DNA of 64,000 bases, taken from contig JAUIRK010001031.1 in assembly GCA_030549495.1 (NCBI GenBank), positions 248,001-312,000 on the forward strand, given 5' to 3'. Below are positions 29,001 through 44,000 of this stretch, piece after piece; position 1 is the stretch's first letter, and each line of letters opens with the position of its first letter. A model generated the notes under the pieces. The model was given only the letters and a program-made list of their open reading frames with translations, was not told where the DNA came from and ran no database searches. Both the position numbers and the translations under genes were made by a program. Origin of the DNA: Nectonema munidae. Its lineage: Eukaryota > Nematomorpha > Nectonematoida > Nectonematidae.

Positions 29001-32000
29001 TAAGGTGTAAAATTTCACGATTAATTATGGTGTTGATCAAAAATCCTCCTTTGAAAATTTTCCTTCAAAAAATAGCATTATTTTACTTAGTTAGATATTT
29101 ATTTAGTCAGTTCATTAATTGCTCAATGCTCATACAATATATTACTATTATTAAATATACTCACCAGATAATTGTATTCATCATATCAAATATATTTAAA
29201 AATTCCTATAGGCGCTTTCCTATATACATGCTACACACATACACAAAATAATAGGAAAGCCAAAAGCGCTGCTTGAGTGAAAAATTGAAAAAATCCATTA
29301 GCTTTAAAAATATCTATTTGGAATAAAAGTTTCACGAAAGGAGATTTATGTCGATAAATAGTTATTTATATTAATTGACTTCCTAAAAATAATTCCAATT
29401 TAATAAATATAATAAGGTTCATTTTATAAAAAAAAAATGAACTATTAGGACTGAAGCTGTAATGCTAGGTTTCAAATGCGAGATCATCCCTAAATAAAAT
29501 CGAGACTTTAAACAGGCCTATTAACTCTTTCATATTCTGGTCACAAGTTGGATTTCTTTTTAAATATTTAACACTATGTACATTACAATAAACATTATAA
29601 TAAAAGATAATGAAAAAAATATAATTTTTCAAAGCTTACGTACAGTGTTATAAAAACTTAATCGAATTAAAATGCTTTACGATCACACGATATTTAATGA
29701 ATGACCTTCATTGTAACTTTGGGGAAAGAAGTTGAATTCGAGTAATACTAAGAAAGAGAAACTCAAGAGATGGCTAAATTTAAGAAATTTGAAAAACATG
29801 GAATTACAAACAAATATTATTATTAGTGCCGAACTATCATTTTAAAAATTAAGGAATCACATGACTTCCCATTTTGAAATCGCTCACAAGTTGGAAAACC
29901 TTGAATTCAAAAGTATTTTTTTATAGATAGAGATTTTACAGTACGCTTTTTTTAGGATATACTAATTAAGAAAGTAGACTTCTTTATGTATTTTGTTAAA
30001 AAGTTTACTTCATTTAAAGTAGAAACTTATGTGTTAGCGAGTATATTTGATATAAATATTGAATCTTGAAATTCATATAAAAGAAAGCACAATAATTTGC
30101 AATTGTTAAGAAGCAATCTTAAAATTTTTGCACAATCTAAATAAGTATGTTTTAATAAAGCAAAAACCAAAAAATATTTAGAGCGTTTTAAAAGTTTAAC
30201 TCATGATTTAACTTTAAAAATATTTTGTAAAATTATAACATTTTTTAAATCATAGTGGTAACAAACAAGTGAGTTGCAAAAATACACCATTGGTATAATA
30301 AAAAAGGTTAATAGAGAACTTCAGAATATTCTCATCCTTCCAATTTACAAATATGTTGTAATTATTATAAAGTAAATTTATTGTGAATTGCTTTATATAA
30401 AATAAATATTTTTGGTTGGAGAATATATCATTTATTTCAATTTTGCTTTTTTTTGTTAAATTTTCAATTATGAGAAAAAAATCTAAATTAGTTTTCCTTA
30501 ATAATTATGCTGTTTTCAATAATAAAATGATTCCTAATGCGGTTATTGAGAGGTAGAAGAATGAGAAGGAAACAAATTTACAAAATTTCGAATACAAAAG
30601 ACTTTGCTACTTACTTTGCTCTCCTTATTTTTCAATTATACGCTTATGAAAACGTTGGTGCTAGAAATATTTAAAAATGTTTCCCTTTTAACGCATTATC
30701 TCTAAATAAGTATCTTATTTTCGAAATAAACTTCCCCTATTAGTATATAGCTTTAGAATCTTTTTTTGCCACCCCCTCTTCCAAAGGTTAACTACGACAC
30801 TAATAGAGATAGATGGTTATTTTAACAATTAACTATTAAAAATTAATTATATTGCTCCGAAAACCTCTAACTCAAAACAGAAACTTAAACAATATTTTAC
30901 TTCATTACCTCTTGACACCCTATAATTCCATTCATGATTGTCCTTGATAATGTTCTTATGGATGAAAAAAAGATCTACTAAAAATCTACTTATCTATAAT
31001 TACTATCTACTAAAAAGATTTTTTAGTTATATTACTTCGTAGCCATTTTGAAATTTTAATCATTTAAATGAGTGATTTTGCCTAAAGACTCTAATATGTT
31101 GAAGTTTTCTTTAATTGAAATAACGAAAGAAAAAAAGAAAGCAGAAAATAAAGATAGAAATTGCGAAAAATAATATAAAATACTCACAAGCTTACTGCGC
31201 GCTTTAAAAGAGTTAAAATATGTAATTCCTTTAAGTTTAACATTATTTGAAGAAGGGCTCATGCAGCAAGAGAAAAACATTTTAAAAATTGAACCAAGTC
31301 AGAACATTGACAAGCGGAAATAAAGAAAGGGAGTATGTGACATATATGAATATATTTGCGTAAAAGACACAGCAAAAATAAGAATTGATAAAAAGTAACA
31401 AGGAAGGGTAAAATAAAAAAATGTTTCTAACAAATAAATTTGTGACATTAGAGGAGTCAGTGTAAGAGTTAAGGTGTTAACACATTGCATATGTTAGTGT
31501 GTATGCTCGTGTGCATGTAATCAGTAGACATTGTCAACATTTTAACCTAGATTGGATGAGAAAGGAGAAGAAGTATCACAAAGTATAACAAATGGTTGGA
31601 ACAAAACAATAATTTAAAAGTAATGCTGGTAAAAAAGAAGTAGCTAAATCCATTATGCACTACAGCAATTAAAACGTGTGTAAGTATAAGTGGAAAGAAA
31701 AGCCTATCCTCCTTTGCATGCAAGACAATGTGCACACACTCCAACAAATAACGTATCCTTTTAGGTTGAAGTGGGTGCAGACGCGACTTACTTAAACCAT
31801 ACACATGCGAAAAAAGAAATGAAATACTGCTGCGATGGAAGAAACACTTCTACGTTTTGTTCGAGTGAAAAGAAAATTAAGCAGTTTAACTTAAATAATA
31901 AGTAGTAGTTGTAGCGTAGAAGAATTAAGAGACAAAGTTTAACGTGTATACATTTATGCTAGAACTAGTGGAAATAGATCCAGTAAAAAAGTAGGTATAA

Positions 32001-35000
32001 GTAGTAGGCCTTTAAGCCCATAAGGCTCAAAGAATACAGTAATATGAACTTTATGGAAGGCAAGGAAAATATACTTTGTAGAGAGCTCAATCAATTTTTG
32101 AGAAATATATATGCGTGTTTCTTAACCATATGGATAAAAGTACCCATATACCACAAAAAAAAAATTTTCATTCTAAGTTAATGAATCCTAAATTTTTCCA
32201 GCCCAAACTATCTGTATATATACTATAACCAGGTTTCGACGTGCCCTACTCAAAAATATTTCAATGGCCCAGCCAATAATTTTAGGTTTCTATGTATCTG
32301 TATATACTACACGCATTCCCATAATATGACATGAGTTGCTACAAATTTACTGGAAAGGAGAACTTGCAGTAAAATAAAATGTACAGAATAATTCATGTAA
32401 ATTCAATATTTCAATAAACACCAATTTTACAAAACAGATCGACGCGTTTGGAAAGAAATTTGATTTGAGACAAATTTAGTTTCATTGTTAGTTAATTTCT
32501 TTGTTAATAAATTAAATGGATAATTCGAAAAGTGTGAAATATATTCTTATTTTAAGTTAATATTTGGTTAGTTAGTTAGCTAGCAATATACTTCACAAGT
32601 TAAAATTATGCTCGAAAAATTTAAATGTTTTCACATTTTACAGCGAAAAGTTTGTCGAACGAATTATCTTTCGGCGAACTGTCCAAGAACTATACTTTTG
32701 TTCTACGAAGGTAAAAACGATGTCATCGATCGGCATAATGAACAAATACCTCATTTTTCATTCCAATACTTTTGTTAATATCACTTTTATTTCTTGACAA
32801 ATATAATTTATCGTTAATTTAAACGGCCTTGCATAACTCAGCCAAGGAATGTAGAACGCATCAGTATAGTGTAAAAACTTTTTTTTGTTGAAATTATAGC
32901 TTCAAGGATATTTCTGCGCCATTTAAAATTCTTTTAGAAAGCTTTTATGTCGAAAAAGGTTTAAAGGAATTTTAAAACAATGAGTTGTTATTCTATATTT
33001 GATGATAAGTTAATGATTGCTAAAACTAAATAATTAAGCCCCTCATGGATTTATTTTGCCACCTGGAACTCCCTTGAAATATATAAATGTATAAAAAAAA
33101 TTTAGTCTCGGCCCCATCCTGTACTTGGAGTCTGGCGAGGGGGCTGTATATAATAATTCTTAAAATAATATTATATATATCATATTTAAATATCAGTAAG
33201 TATAATAACAATCAGAAAAGAAACCTGAAAATGCAATATAATAGTCCATATTAAGCCAAGTGTTAATTTGGCATTTCCGTCCACTATATCTTCGCTACGA
33301 ATATTGACTAATTTGATCTAATAAAATAATTAAATTATGCAAAAGTATTCTAAAACAATAAAAGAAAACATACACACGAATTCTTTAGAAAATCTAACGC
33401 TATTTGAACATTTTGCAGCATGTGAAAACGAAGCTTGCCTTTTTCTCTAGGCTAAAAAAGTACACATTTAAAGAAAAAATACATACAATATAAAAAAATT
33501 ACCATTTGCTTTTTCGTAATAATTTCCAGAAGAAATAAAAGATTATCACCATTGCGTAAATCTTCATAAAGATTAAAAATTTCACGATTTATCTAATCAT
33601 AAAAGAATATTTAAAATTAAGAACTGGATTTTAAAAAATGAACATCACCTTTCTAAGATGTTTGTTAACCCATTTAGTGAACGTTTTCTTTTGAATGGCA
33701 TCACGCTCATCTAAATATAAAAATAAAATATGAATATTTTTTAGATTTTATTTAATAGCTAATAACGAAACTTTTTAAAATGAAATATAATGAAATAATT
33801 TCGTCCTAATATATCCAAGAAGGCAGAAGTTATAAGGAATGTCTTTTTAAACATTCCCATTTGACAACTAGACTTCATTTTAGCTATACTTTTATTGATA
33901 TATTTTTCTAACACGTGTGTTTTAAAAAGAAAATTTTAATCAGATATACCAAAGAAAGGTAGTTTAAAAACCCGAACCTGGCAGAGAAACGTATAAAAAC
34001 TTCCAAATTTATCAATTTGCCATGAAAAATTGATAGCTTATAATAAAACGATTAAAATAATACATACACTATTTTACACTGAAGTTTCACACTTCTTAGT
34101 TCTTACCAGAGTTGCAAAGTTGAAGATGGAGGAGTCAGAGATTCTAAAATGATACAAGTCCGAGTCGGTATGACAAAATTCGCATGTAAACCCATTTTTT
34201 CTTCTTAGGATGTCAAAATTGAAAATTAGAGGAAATTAAGATTCAGTTTTAGGAATTATAAAATAAATGCCACCATAGATGAGATCACAATGAAAATAGA
34301 ATATTAAACGAAATTAATAAGTGGGGTAAACATTGATAATAATTACCTAGTGATCTTACTCATGACCATGGTTGGCAATATTACGAAGAAGTTCTTTAAC
34401 ACAAAAATTACCAAGCGGTCAACTTGACCGTTAAGTCACATTTTTCATATCCTTGATCAATATTAGTATTTGGGTGCCCAAATTAATAAAAAAATGTAAA
34501 TTTAAAAATACCTAGTTTACTGTGCGGTCAAAATGAACTTATAAAAATGTAAGTAATTTAGTTTAATAGCCTCCAAATAGGTGAATGGTACACTACATCA
34601 AACTATAAATTTAAACTGTAATCTTGTTGTAAGGCTCGTTTTTAAACATTGCTTTATTCTAATCTCAATAAATATAGGATATTCCGTCGAAAAAAGTTGC
34701 TTTGCAGCGACAGTAAGGGGGAAGGATTGTGATATTTGAAAAACAGCTCTGCTCTCAAAAGAACGCCGTGTAGTGCAGTATTTATGAGGTATATCAAAAT
34801 TTGCAATCAGTAACTTCTAGGATTCGTTATACATAAAAATGTGAAAAATTGTATTTGGTGTTCATACTTTTGTAAAATTTTAATAATTAATGAAGATTTT
34901 CTAATACGCATTTCGTACCAAATTTGGGGGAAAAAAGTACAACGGCCTGGATATTACTATGTTTTAAAATAATATGCGAATCGGCCCTTTCTAGAGGAAA

Positions 35001-38000
35001 TACGCTCGGCTAGGTTATGTTATTCTTCATCGAAATTTTGTAAGTCGTTTTTCTTAATGCACATAAATGGTTTTGGGGTTAAATTAATGTAATACATAAA
35101 AAAATAAACAAGTTCTTTTTTAGAGAAATTTTTTAGATTTTAGAAAGTTAGGCACTACAATGTATGCATTTTAAAATGCATGGTTTTCGAAACTAAAGGA
35201 TTACCTCTCCCAACTTGGGCGAAACATAGTTCCCACTATCCAAGAAAATTTTGGGCCATTTGAAACGAAAATATTTCCAATTTTTATGCAGTATCAAAAT
35301 TGTTTGAGGCTTCATAGTTCAAAACTCTAGCTACGCCATTGATATAGGTACAAGATATATTTATAATTTTAATGTTCGGTGTGAAAAATTAAATATAAGG
35401 ATTCCTTATTTCAGTGATACAAAACTTTCAAATGATCAATTCGCTACTAGTTATATCTTAGTGGCCGAGTTATGAAAATGGTTGATTGTAGATATTAAGT
35501 AAATAAATGTATGTATCTTTCAAGCTAATCTTTATATAAGAATATATGAATCCTAAAATATAATCTGAAAAAGGAACACTTCCTAATATTATTCATAAAC
35601 ATTGGACAGAGTAGAATCGGAAATACTTTGTTTCAAAATACCATGGATATAAATTTTCTCTTACATCTTTGTGTAATAAACTTTTATAGGTCGATTTATA
35701 TTTAAAGAAATTGCTTAACACGTTACAGATGGGCGTATAGTATAAAGGTAAAAAGGCAAAATACCGTGGAATGTTTTCATAAAGAAAGCACAATTGCGCC
35801 CCCTGTATCGAACTATGAGGAAAGTAGGCTTAATGCTGGATCGAACCCAAGACTTTGAGGAATAAAGACCCAGTATCTAACCTCACACCCCTTTATATTA
35901 TTATAAACTAAATGATCAAACAACCAACAAACTAAAACTATAATACGAAACTGTTTTTAATTGAGTCTGCACCTTAAGTTTAAAATTATTAAATATGTTA
36001 AAGTTCAAAAACAAACTATCATTATGAAAAAATAGTAGTAAATTATATTTTGTTTCAAAGTTACATTTCAATTAAAAATTTTAATGTATAAAAGAGAAGG
36101 TTTCGCTAAAAACTACAAATAAAAAATGTAAGAGACTTTTAAAAAAATTGATTTAAAATAGCGTGTACATCCAGAATTGTATAGTTTTATAAAAGATATC
36201 GATCGTGCCAGACAGCCTAAAGTGAGCTATTAAATATTCATCCACATAAAATACGAATTTAACTTAAATTCAGTGTACATAAACGCAATTCAAAAAGACA
36301 TTTTTCTAATTATAGCGAATAAAATGAATTAACTTTACGAAATATATAGAAAAGAATTATGGCACCCCATTTGATAAGAATACAAAGCAACCTCGGAAAG
36401 AATAAAATAAAAAGATCCCTAAATAATGAAGGGTAGCTTACCGAGTTGATTGGAGTAGCTTTTAATGTAAATAACAGAGGCCATTGAAGAAATTAGTTCT
36501 TTTTTAATAATAAAAGTCGTATAATAGGAAAGGGGCTTTACACTTGATATAATTAATTAAGCGGTTCTTCAAGGTTAAGTGGTTATAACAAAGATTGTGT
36601 TGATTTAGACGTTGTATACGCGTATTCTTCCGAAGTGGAGTAGGTGCGAAAGATCGAGACATTTAATTAAAATCATGAAGTGAAATAAAATAAAATAAAC
36701 GATTCCTTTTGTTTGAGTTGAATGTTTAAAACAAAGAGAAACACTGTAAGTAATTGTGAACTTGGATATTATCAATATTATTATTATATCTATCCCTAGA
36801 GTCAAAAAAGAATATGGAGTAACGGTGTAGAAGCGCTTTCCGATTTACTAAGAAAATTGTCATCATCACTATTATGCATTCAAGGAATCTTAGAGAAAGG
36901 AGAAAATATATAATGTGTCTATTATTATTATTAGATTTCGAAACATTACTGGCAAAATATTCTGAATAATGATAAATTACCTACAACCCGAGGGAATGCA
37001 TACTAGGGTTCTATCTCTCTCTCTCTCTTTCTCTATCTCCTTTTTACGTAAGTTGAATGTAATTACTACTATATAAATAAGCATGCACCACAAGCAAATC
37101 AAATCTAGAAGCATATAAAAATATCGTAAAAAGGGAAAAAATACGTTCATCATTTGTTTATCACTGATTTTACCGCCAATGCTATTGACCACAAAATAAA
37201 TTCATATCCGTGAATCACTAAAAGTACATTTGAAAACTTGCTTATAAATTGAATTAAGCAACAAAAATGTTTAATATTATCTATTTTAAAAAGGAAAACA
37301 ATTTGTCTTCTCAAAATACCATCAAAGATTTATTGAGTGCATCACATTTCGTAAGCAAAAAAATATTTGAAATTTCGTACATAAATTGGTGATTTCTAAC
37401 CTAAAAGTTAAAAAAACTGGGTGCAAAACGTCAAAATTAGATATGAAATTCTCCGATACCAAATGTCTTAGGTAAGAAATACCATGAACCTGGGATTAGC
37501 TAAATTAACGGGTTTATTTTCACTAATCAGGCAATCAGTAATCAGGCAGCACTATCAATAATACGATACCTTATACAATTTTTACATATTTTATATATTT
37601 GTGAATACGAAACTGATTTTGTTTCCAAAACTATAAGTTTTTTTTAAAAAGAATTAGAGAATAGCTTATAATAAATTCTAACCATGTTATAAGGCGCCAT
37701 TTAAATCTTGTACAACTTAAGTGTGCCAAGAAATAGAAAAGTTTAAGAAACACTAGTTTAGCCTAATATATGTTTAATACGGCAAACGGCTACCCTCCAA
37801 GCCCCAATGATACCGAATTAGTGATAGATAGTCAGCTTGTATATTTAATATATACAAATTTTCTAATCTAATATATTTGGAATAGTTTAGTGAAAATTTA
37901 AATAAGCTAAATGCAAAAAAGTACAGTTTATGATTGAAATTCTAAGAGAAAGAAAGATAATAATTGGAGTAGAAAATATATTATAAATCCATAATATCAC

Positions 38001-41000
38001 AAAACAGGGCTACGTCCATTCGGTCGAACGCCACCTAATCCATATATCCAATGGGGATGAAATGTCTTTTCGCCTTCCTAATATGAGCCGACAACATATT
38101 TTTAGCTGATACAATTTGTTTATTTTCATTGTATCCTTCATCTTCGTATAATTATAGCGCTCACCATAACAATAATTTCATCGTTGAAGTCTTAAGTCAA
38201 TTGACAGATATTGGTTAGTAGTATTGATCGAAAATTCGCCTACCCCACCCCCAATAGCGTATTTAATAGGTAATCCCGCCCCGTGTGTTATTTTTTTTAT
38301 ATATTATATCATTAATAAATAATTAATCTCTTGTTTATCAATCCAAGATTGTACACGTTGTTTACTGGCAAAGCATTTCATAAACTTTATAATTGTGAGT
38401 GTATGTCAGTGCTATGCGTGGGGCCGACTAACATTAAAGGGTTTGTAGGACACCACAACAAATAATGTTTGGGTGAATTGGGTGCCGGTTTGAAATTGAA
38501 TTGGAATATATTTGCTATAAAATCTCTAATATGAAAAATATATGAAAGTAAAAGACAAATTTTTATAGTAAAGAAGAGAAAATTAATCATATTTGGAGAT
38601 AGATTTTAAAAAAATTTAAAAAAAGGCGAAAAATTCATCCATATCTCCAGCGATTTCATTTTGAAATTTCTGGTAAAATCGCGGAAAATTGAAAGAACTA
38701 TCAGTCCTAATCTAGATGCAAGTATGGACAGGTTAGGTTGAATGTCTATAATTGTGAATTTTCAAGACATGCACTAAGGGTTTTAAGCTGTGAATTAACA
38801 AAGGCCATAAGTATATTCTAACAATATACTACAATATTGATATCAAGGAATATTCCAAGTATCACTGCAATTCTGTTTTCATGGTTAACATGTAATATAT
38901 AAAAAAAACTTTACAGTTTGGTTTATTTTGCAGATTTTTTTTGTTTTTTTCGCTCAAAAACATAGTGCAATTATAAAGCCAGAGTTAAATAGGTTATAGA
39001 AATAAAGTTTCCAAAAGAAAAAAGTTGCCATTTCATCAGCTACATTCAAACAGCAATGATGACCCTTTTTTTCCCTAAGATTATACTATACTATAATTTT
39101 TAACTAAATCACAAGTTCACAATAATATTAAGTTAAAAATTTATGGTAAAAATAATATATAATTTTATTCTGAGAAATATAAACGTTTCAAATTGATCAA
39201 ATTATAATGAAAAACAAAGCATCACATTCAAAATTTATTCACAGATTAGATATAGACAACCAAAATGTGATGATAATCACTATTATCAGAGGCGAAACTA
39301 GTATTAACTTTTTTCCTATGGAAACTGTTTTTCTGCGTATGAGTTTTTAAAACAATTGCAGCAAAGACAAGAAAAAACAAATATCTGGTTCTAAACTTTC
39401 TCATTAATATTAAAGTTTGCTATTAATAACTTTCAAAAATTGAAATGATAAAATTAAAATTATTCACTGAAGTTTATATTTAGCTTAAAATAAAAAAAAT
39501 CGCCAAATAAATCCTTAAAAAAAATAAAATGCCCAAACTTAGCTTCTTTTGGGGGAAAAATGCAACCTAGAAAAACTAACAAACTGAATATTTTACTAAA
39601 TAACTCATTTAAAATACAGAAAAAAATTATGATTTAGGAAGTGTCCTTTTTTACAATTAATAGCTGAACAAATGTCAGACTCACCACTAATTGAGGATGT
39701 GGATGGGAGTGATCACAAGTAGACGTTCAAAAAAGAATTCATTCGTAAAAATAAAAGTTGTTTCTTCTACTTTTTACAGCCATTTTCTGACTATTAGTGT
39801 TTCGCATATTACAAGTCATCGTTCTGTCGTTAATTTTTTAAATGAAAAAATTGCAAGCCACCTCCCAATATAAGCGGTAGCCATTTTTAAAAAAATCAAA
39901 ATACATTCATGCAAATATGAAATTTTTTCTCATCCAAATACAGCCAATCCCTCTGTTTTTTTCAATTTTTTGACAAAAAACTTAAAAAAAAGCCATGGAT
40001 TTTAATATGAGAAATACTAATCAATAGAAATAGAGAATATTGCCAGCCGGAATAATGAACAGTTGGAATTCGTATCTTGCGAATTAAATAGAGCGTTTAA
40101 GAAACAATAGGTTAGTCTACTTGGATAAGCGCTTTAATGTCTAATACTAACTGGTGTTCTTATACGCTCAGTTGCTAATCCCTTTTGACCACATACGATT
40201 AAATCAGTGCTTAATTTTAATGTTTTTTTCTTTTATGCAAGGTACACTTTTTATTATATTTTTTAAGAGTAAAAAAATCTGATATAAATATACATATCAA
40301 TCATCTTCAATTTAAATTTCATAGTTGAAAAGATTACGTGGGTATGTTACGTTCATGGGAATTAAAAAAGGTTCTGATAAAGAAATTTAATACAAAAAGA
40401 AAATGGTTGCGTTGGCGTTTGATCTTGTATACTCAGTCATGACTGATACATCCTATTCCTATTCACTTTCTTGTGACTATTTTCGATATACAATATATAT
40501 TTATTAAACGTTCTAATAAAATGGCCTAACAGCGGTATAATTTGAAAAACGAGAAACATTTAATAGTAAGTAAAAAATAATTAACACGCACGATATTGAC
40601 ATTTTTAACTCTGAAATTTTTGAGATAATTAATAAAAAATAGTGGATTAAGTGGATTCAAATAAAAAAATCACGAACTTTAACATTTTTATAATGCAACG
40701 TTAAAAACGAGATATGTTATTATGATAGAAAGTAGAGGTGCACCGGATAGCTCAATTTACAATCCGGCCGGATACCGGATAAATATAGTAGATCTAAATA
40801 TCCGGCCGGATAATATGCCGGATATTGGCAACTGCGGAGTCATGTCTTCTTTCAACTGTAATTCCCAATGTAAGCACTCTGGGAAGATACTTTGAAAAGG
40901 CCACTGATAAAGAAGGCATCAAAGAAACTAAACAGAGACTCTTGACTTCTCTTCGTAGTTGACTTTTCAATGATTCGGATTCAGGTCTCAACATCATGAC

Positions 41001-44000
41001 GAACCCGATATATGTTCTGCCAACAATACTTCATTCACGATTTAAAGCCCAATTTCTTAAAGACAAGGCATTTGGGAAAACATTAGTTTCCAAAGAGCTA
41101 CTTTTAAATCACAATGTTGCTAGTAAGAATATGGAGACGGAAACTCTTGGTGAAGCTGCTCGCCCTGACTCTCCAAGCATAATGTTACTTAAGGATGAAA
41201 GCAAAGATGATTTCATGGCTTGCTTCCAAGAAATTGCTGAAACCAATGGAAATTCAAGCACAATAAAAAATGTGTCGAAAAATGATATTGAAGGTGAGGC
41301 AGCCAGAGAGTTGGAAGCAAAAAAATGTCCCTCGCAATATTGGAGGCAGGAAGAAAAATTTCCTTTGCTAAAGCATCTAACAGCCAAACACTTATCCGCA
41401 CCTGCTTCATCAACTCAGAGAGAATCTTTTCCGAATATGGAAACATTTTTGAAGAAAAAAGAATCAAACTTTTGGCTGAAAAAGGAGAAATGCTTTTATT
41501 CGTTCATCACAATGGCAAGAAATTTTTTTGACATGTCTTATTTGTTAGTTAATTCTTTGAAATAAACTCAAATTGAAAACTTACTCTTATTAGTTTTGTG
41601 CTTTTTTAAAAGTAAATATTTAATGATAATTTGTTTTGTAACTATCCGGTTTATCCTGCCGGTTATAAAAATTATCCGGCGTTCATGCCGAATATCAAAT
41701 AATTGTCGCTAACCGGCAAAATATCCGGCCGGATAGACTATCCGGTGCACCCCTAATAGAAAGCATAAGATCAAAAATCCTGTTGACCCATTCTAAGCCA
41801 CAGTCGACATATATTAACCCATTTAAGACCAAGCAAAGCAGACGATATCTAAAAAAACATAGACGATTTATATTCAAAGTTATTGAAAAAAGCAGACGAA
41901 GATGAAATTACTTATGTTCCAAAATAGGAACATTGGTCGTAAATGGGTTAAAACAATCATTTTTAAATGCTGTTAGAGTTTAAAAAAAAGTTTATAAAAA
42001 TTAACTTTGTTTATTGTGATTGAATTTGATTTTTTTTTAATGATAAAGCAGGTATTTTTTGAAAATTTACACCAAATTTGTATTCATCACACTCAGTGGC
42101 GAATCCAGAAATTTCTTATAGGGGGCCGAAATCTATTTAAATTTTTTGCAATTTTGCTAAAAGTCTTCAGAGAATACGACAGCTGTATTATGTCTTTTAG
42201 AATCACTAATTACCTATGTTTTCATATTTTTAACATTATTTTGCCATGAATAAATTGCAAAATTTTATTTTTTATACATTTAAGTAAGGCTATACATTAG
42301 TAAGGGTAATTTTCGAAGCCATTTTTCATAGGGAGGGCCTAGGCCCATGAGGCTCACCCCTTGGATTCGTCACTGATCACACTGTATTGTAAAATATGTT
42401 ACTATGGGATCCATATATGACGTTCCTTAGCGGGGGGGGGGGGGTGTAAACGTATTCTAAATGCTCTGCATTAAAAAATAGAACACGTGAGGTAAAAATC
42501 ATGAAAAGGGAGAGGGTCATAAAATTAGGAATTTTTGGGGACGCATTTATATATGATCTCTATTGCGTTCAGATAGCAATATATCTGTGAGACAAGGATT
42601 GTTTGACAGTTTCATTCATAAATTAGAGTTTGTAAGAAAGTTTCTAGGAAACCATACATCAAAAACTTGACAGGTCGACATATGTCGTCTATGGTAAATG
42701 ATATTTTTTTATGCATTTCTATTATTTTTATTCTTCGATTAGTTTCTTTGTATATCCTTTCATCATTTCCATTCAAGTAACTAAAAGTGATCCTTTTCAA
42801 GTTGAAGATGGTTTGAAAATTTGAATTCTGAAGTCGAATCAATGACTAAGAATGACTGTGTAATATTGTTACATCCAGAGAAAATAATGTTATAAATGAG
42901 GATGAGATAGATGAAGACTTTGGTGTTGCTGGCACTTTGGAACTTCATGATTGCAATGAAAAATTTTGCAATAAATCTTCAACTTGGGTAAGAAAGCTGA
43001 TGAAAATCTTGAGGCACTATCTCCAAGCATTCCTTTTAATCATAAACATTTTTCCAAAACGAATTTTTTTTCATTAAATTTCAAGTTCTTTGATGTTTTT
43101 ATACAATTGACTGAGGGAGTTATTGAACTAATTGCAAAGAATGCAAAAGATATTATCTTTAAAATAATTATCAGTTTCAATTTCTCTATAAATGATTATA
43201 AATGCTTCTTCAGAATTCTTATGTTATTCCGTTCGAATAGCATTCTTATGCACAGCAAGAAATGTTTTGGTCAAATGCTTGTGAGGATTTCATACAGAAA
43301 TATATTATTATATTTATTTGCATGAAAAGAATATCTTTTAGTTGCTTTTAAGTAGGGTTGTTATTCTTGAGGAGAAACCATTGGTCTTCAGTTGGTACAA
43401 AAAAAATTCATTAGGATGCTCGTTTTTCAGGAGATCGTAGTATTACGTTGCCAGATTTTAAGGTCAAGGGGAAGAGGGCATATAATATTAATTATAATAC
43501 ATAGGGGGCTACTATTTTGGTCAGAGTGAGGCGGCTTCTAAGGGCACTCTTTTGCTACGTATTTGGAAGTACGCTATATCTTTACATTAGGGGCTGTTTC
43601 AATACAACGTTCCTGGAATTTATTCATAACATTTTTGACATCTAAATCGTAAAAACAGTCAGTACAAAATAGGGAAAAGATTTATTATGCAGAGAATTGT
43701 GTGCTATGTATGCAAAATAGGTCTAACGAATGATGGAATAAAATTAATGACATGCACAGGGAAGAGTAAAGTAGATATTTTGTACATGCATGCAATGTGA
43801 TGAGCACATTGTATAGTAAAGAGAAAGACAAAAAGTTTAATATTGATTATGTTGTTGGCTGAAATGAATAGTGGTGCATTTTTTGCATAGCTATCCTCTT
43901 TACCTTTTATCGAAAAAACATAAAAGGCAGAGATGATGGTCGCTATGAATTTTAATGCTAGAGAATAACAGCAATACATGTACGTAATCAATTTAGCGTG

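Noticed and set aside
41109-41467. Minus-strand open frames of 84-92 codons
   Set aside because: Antisense shadows of the hAT transposase remnant on the plus strand.
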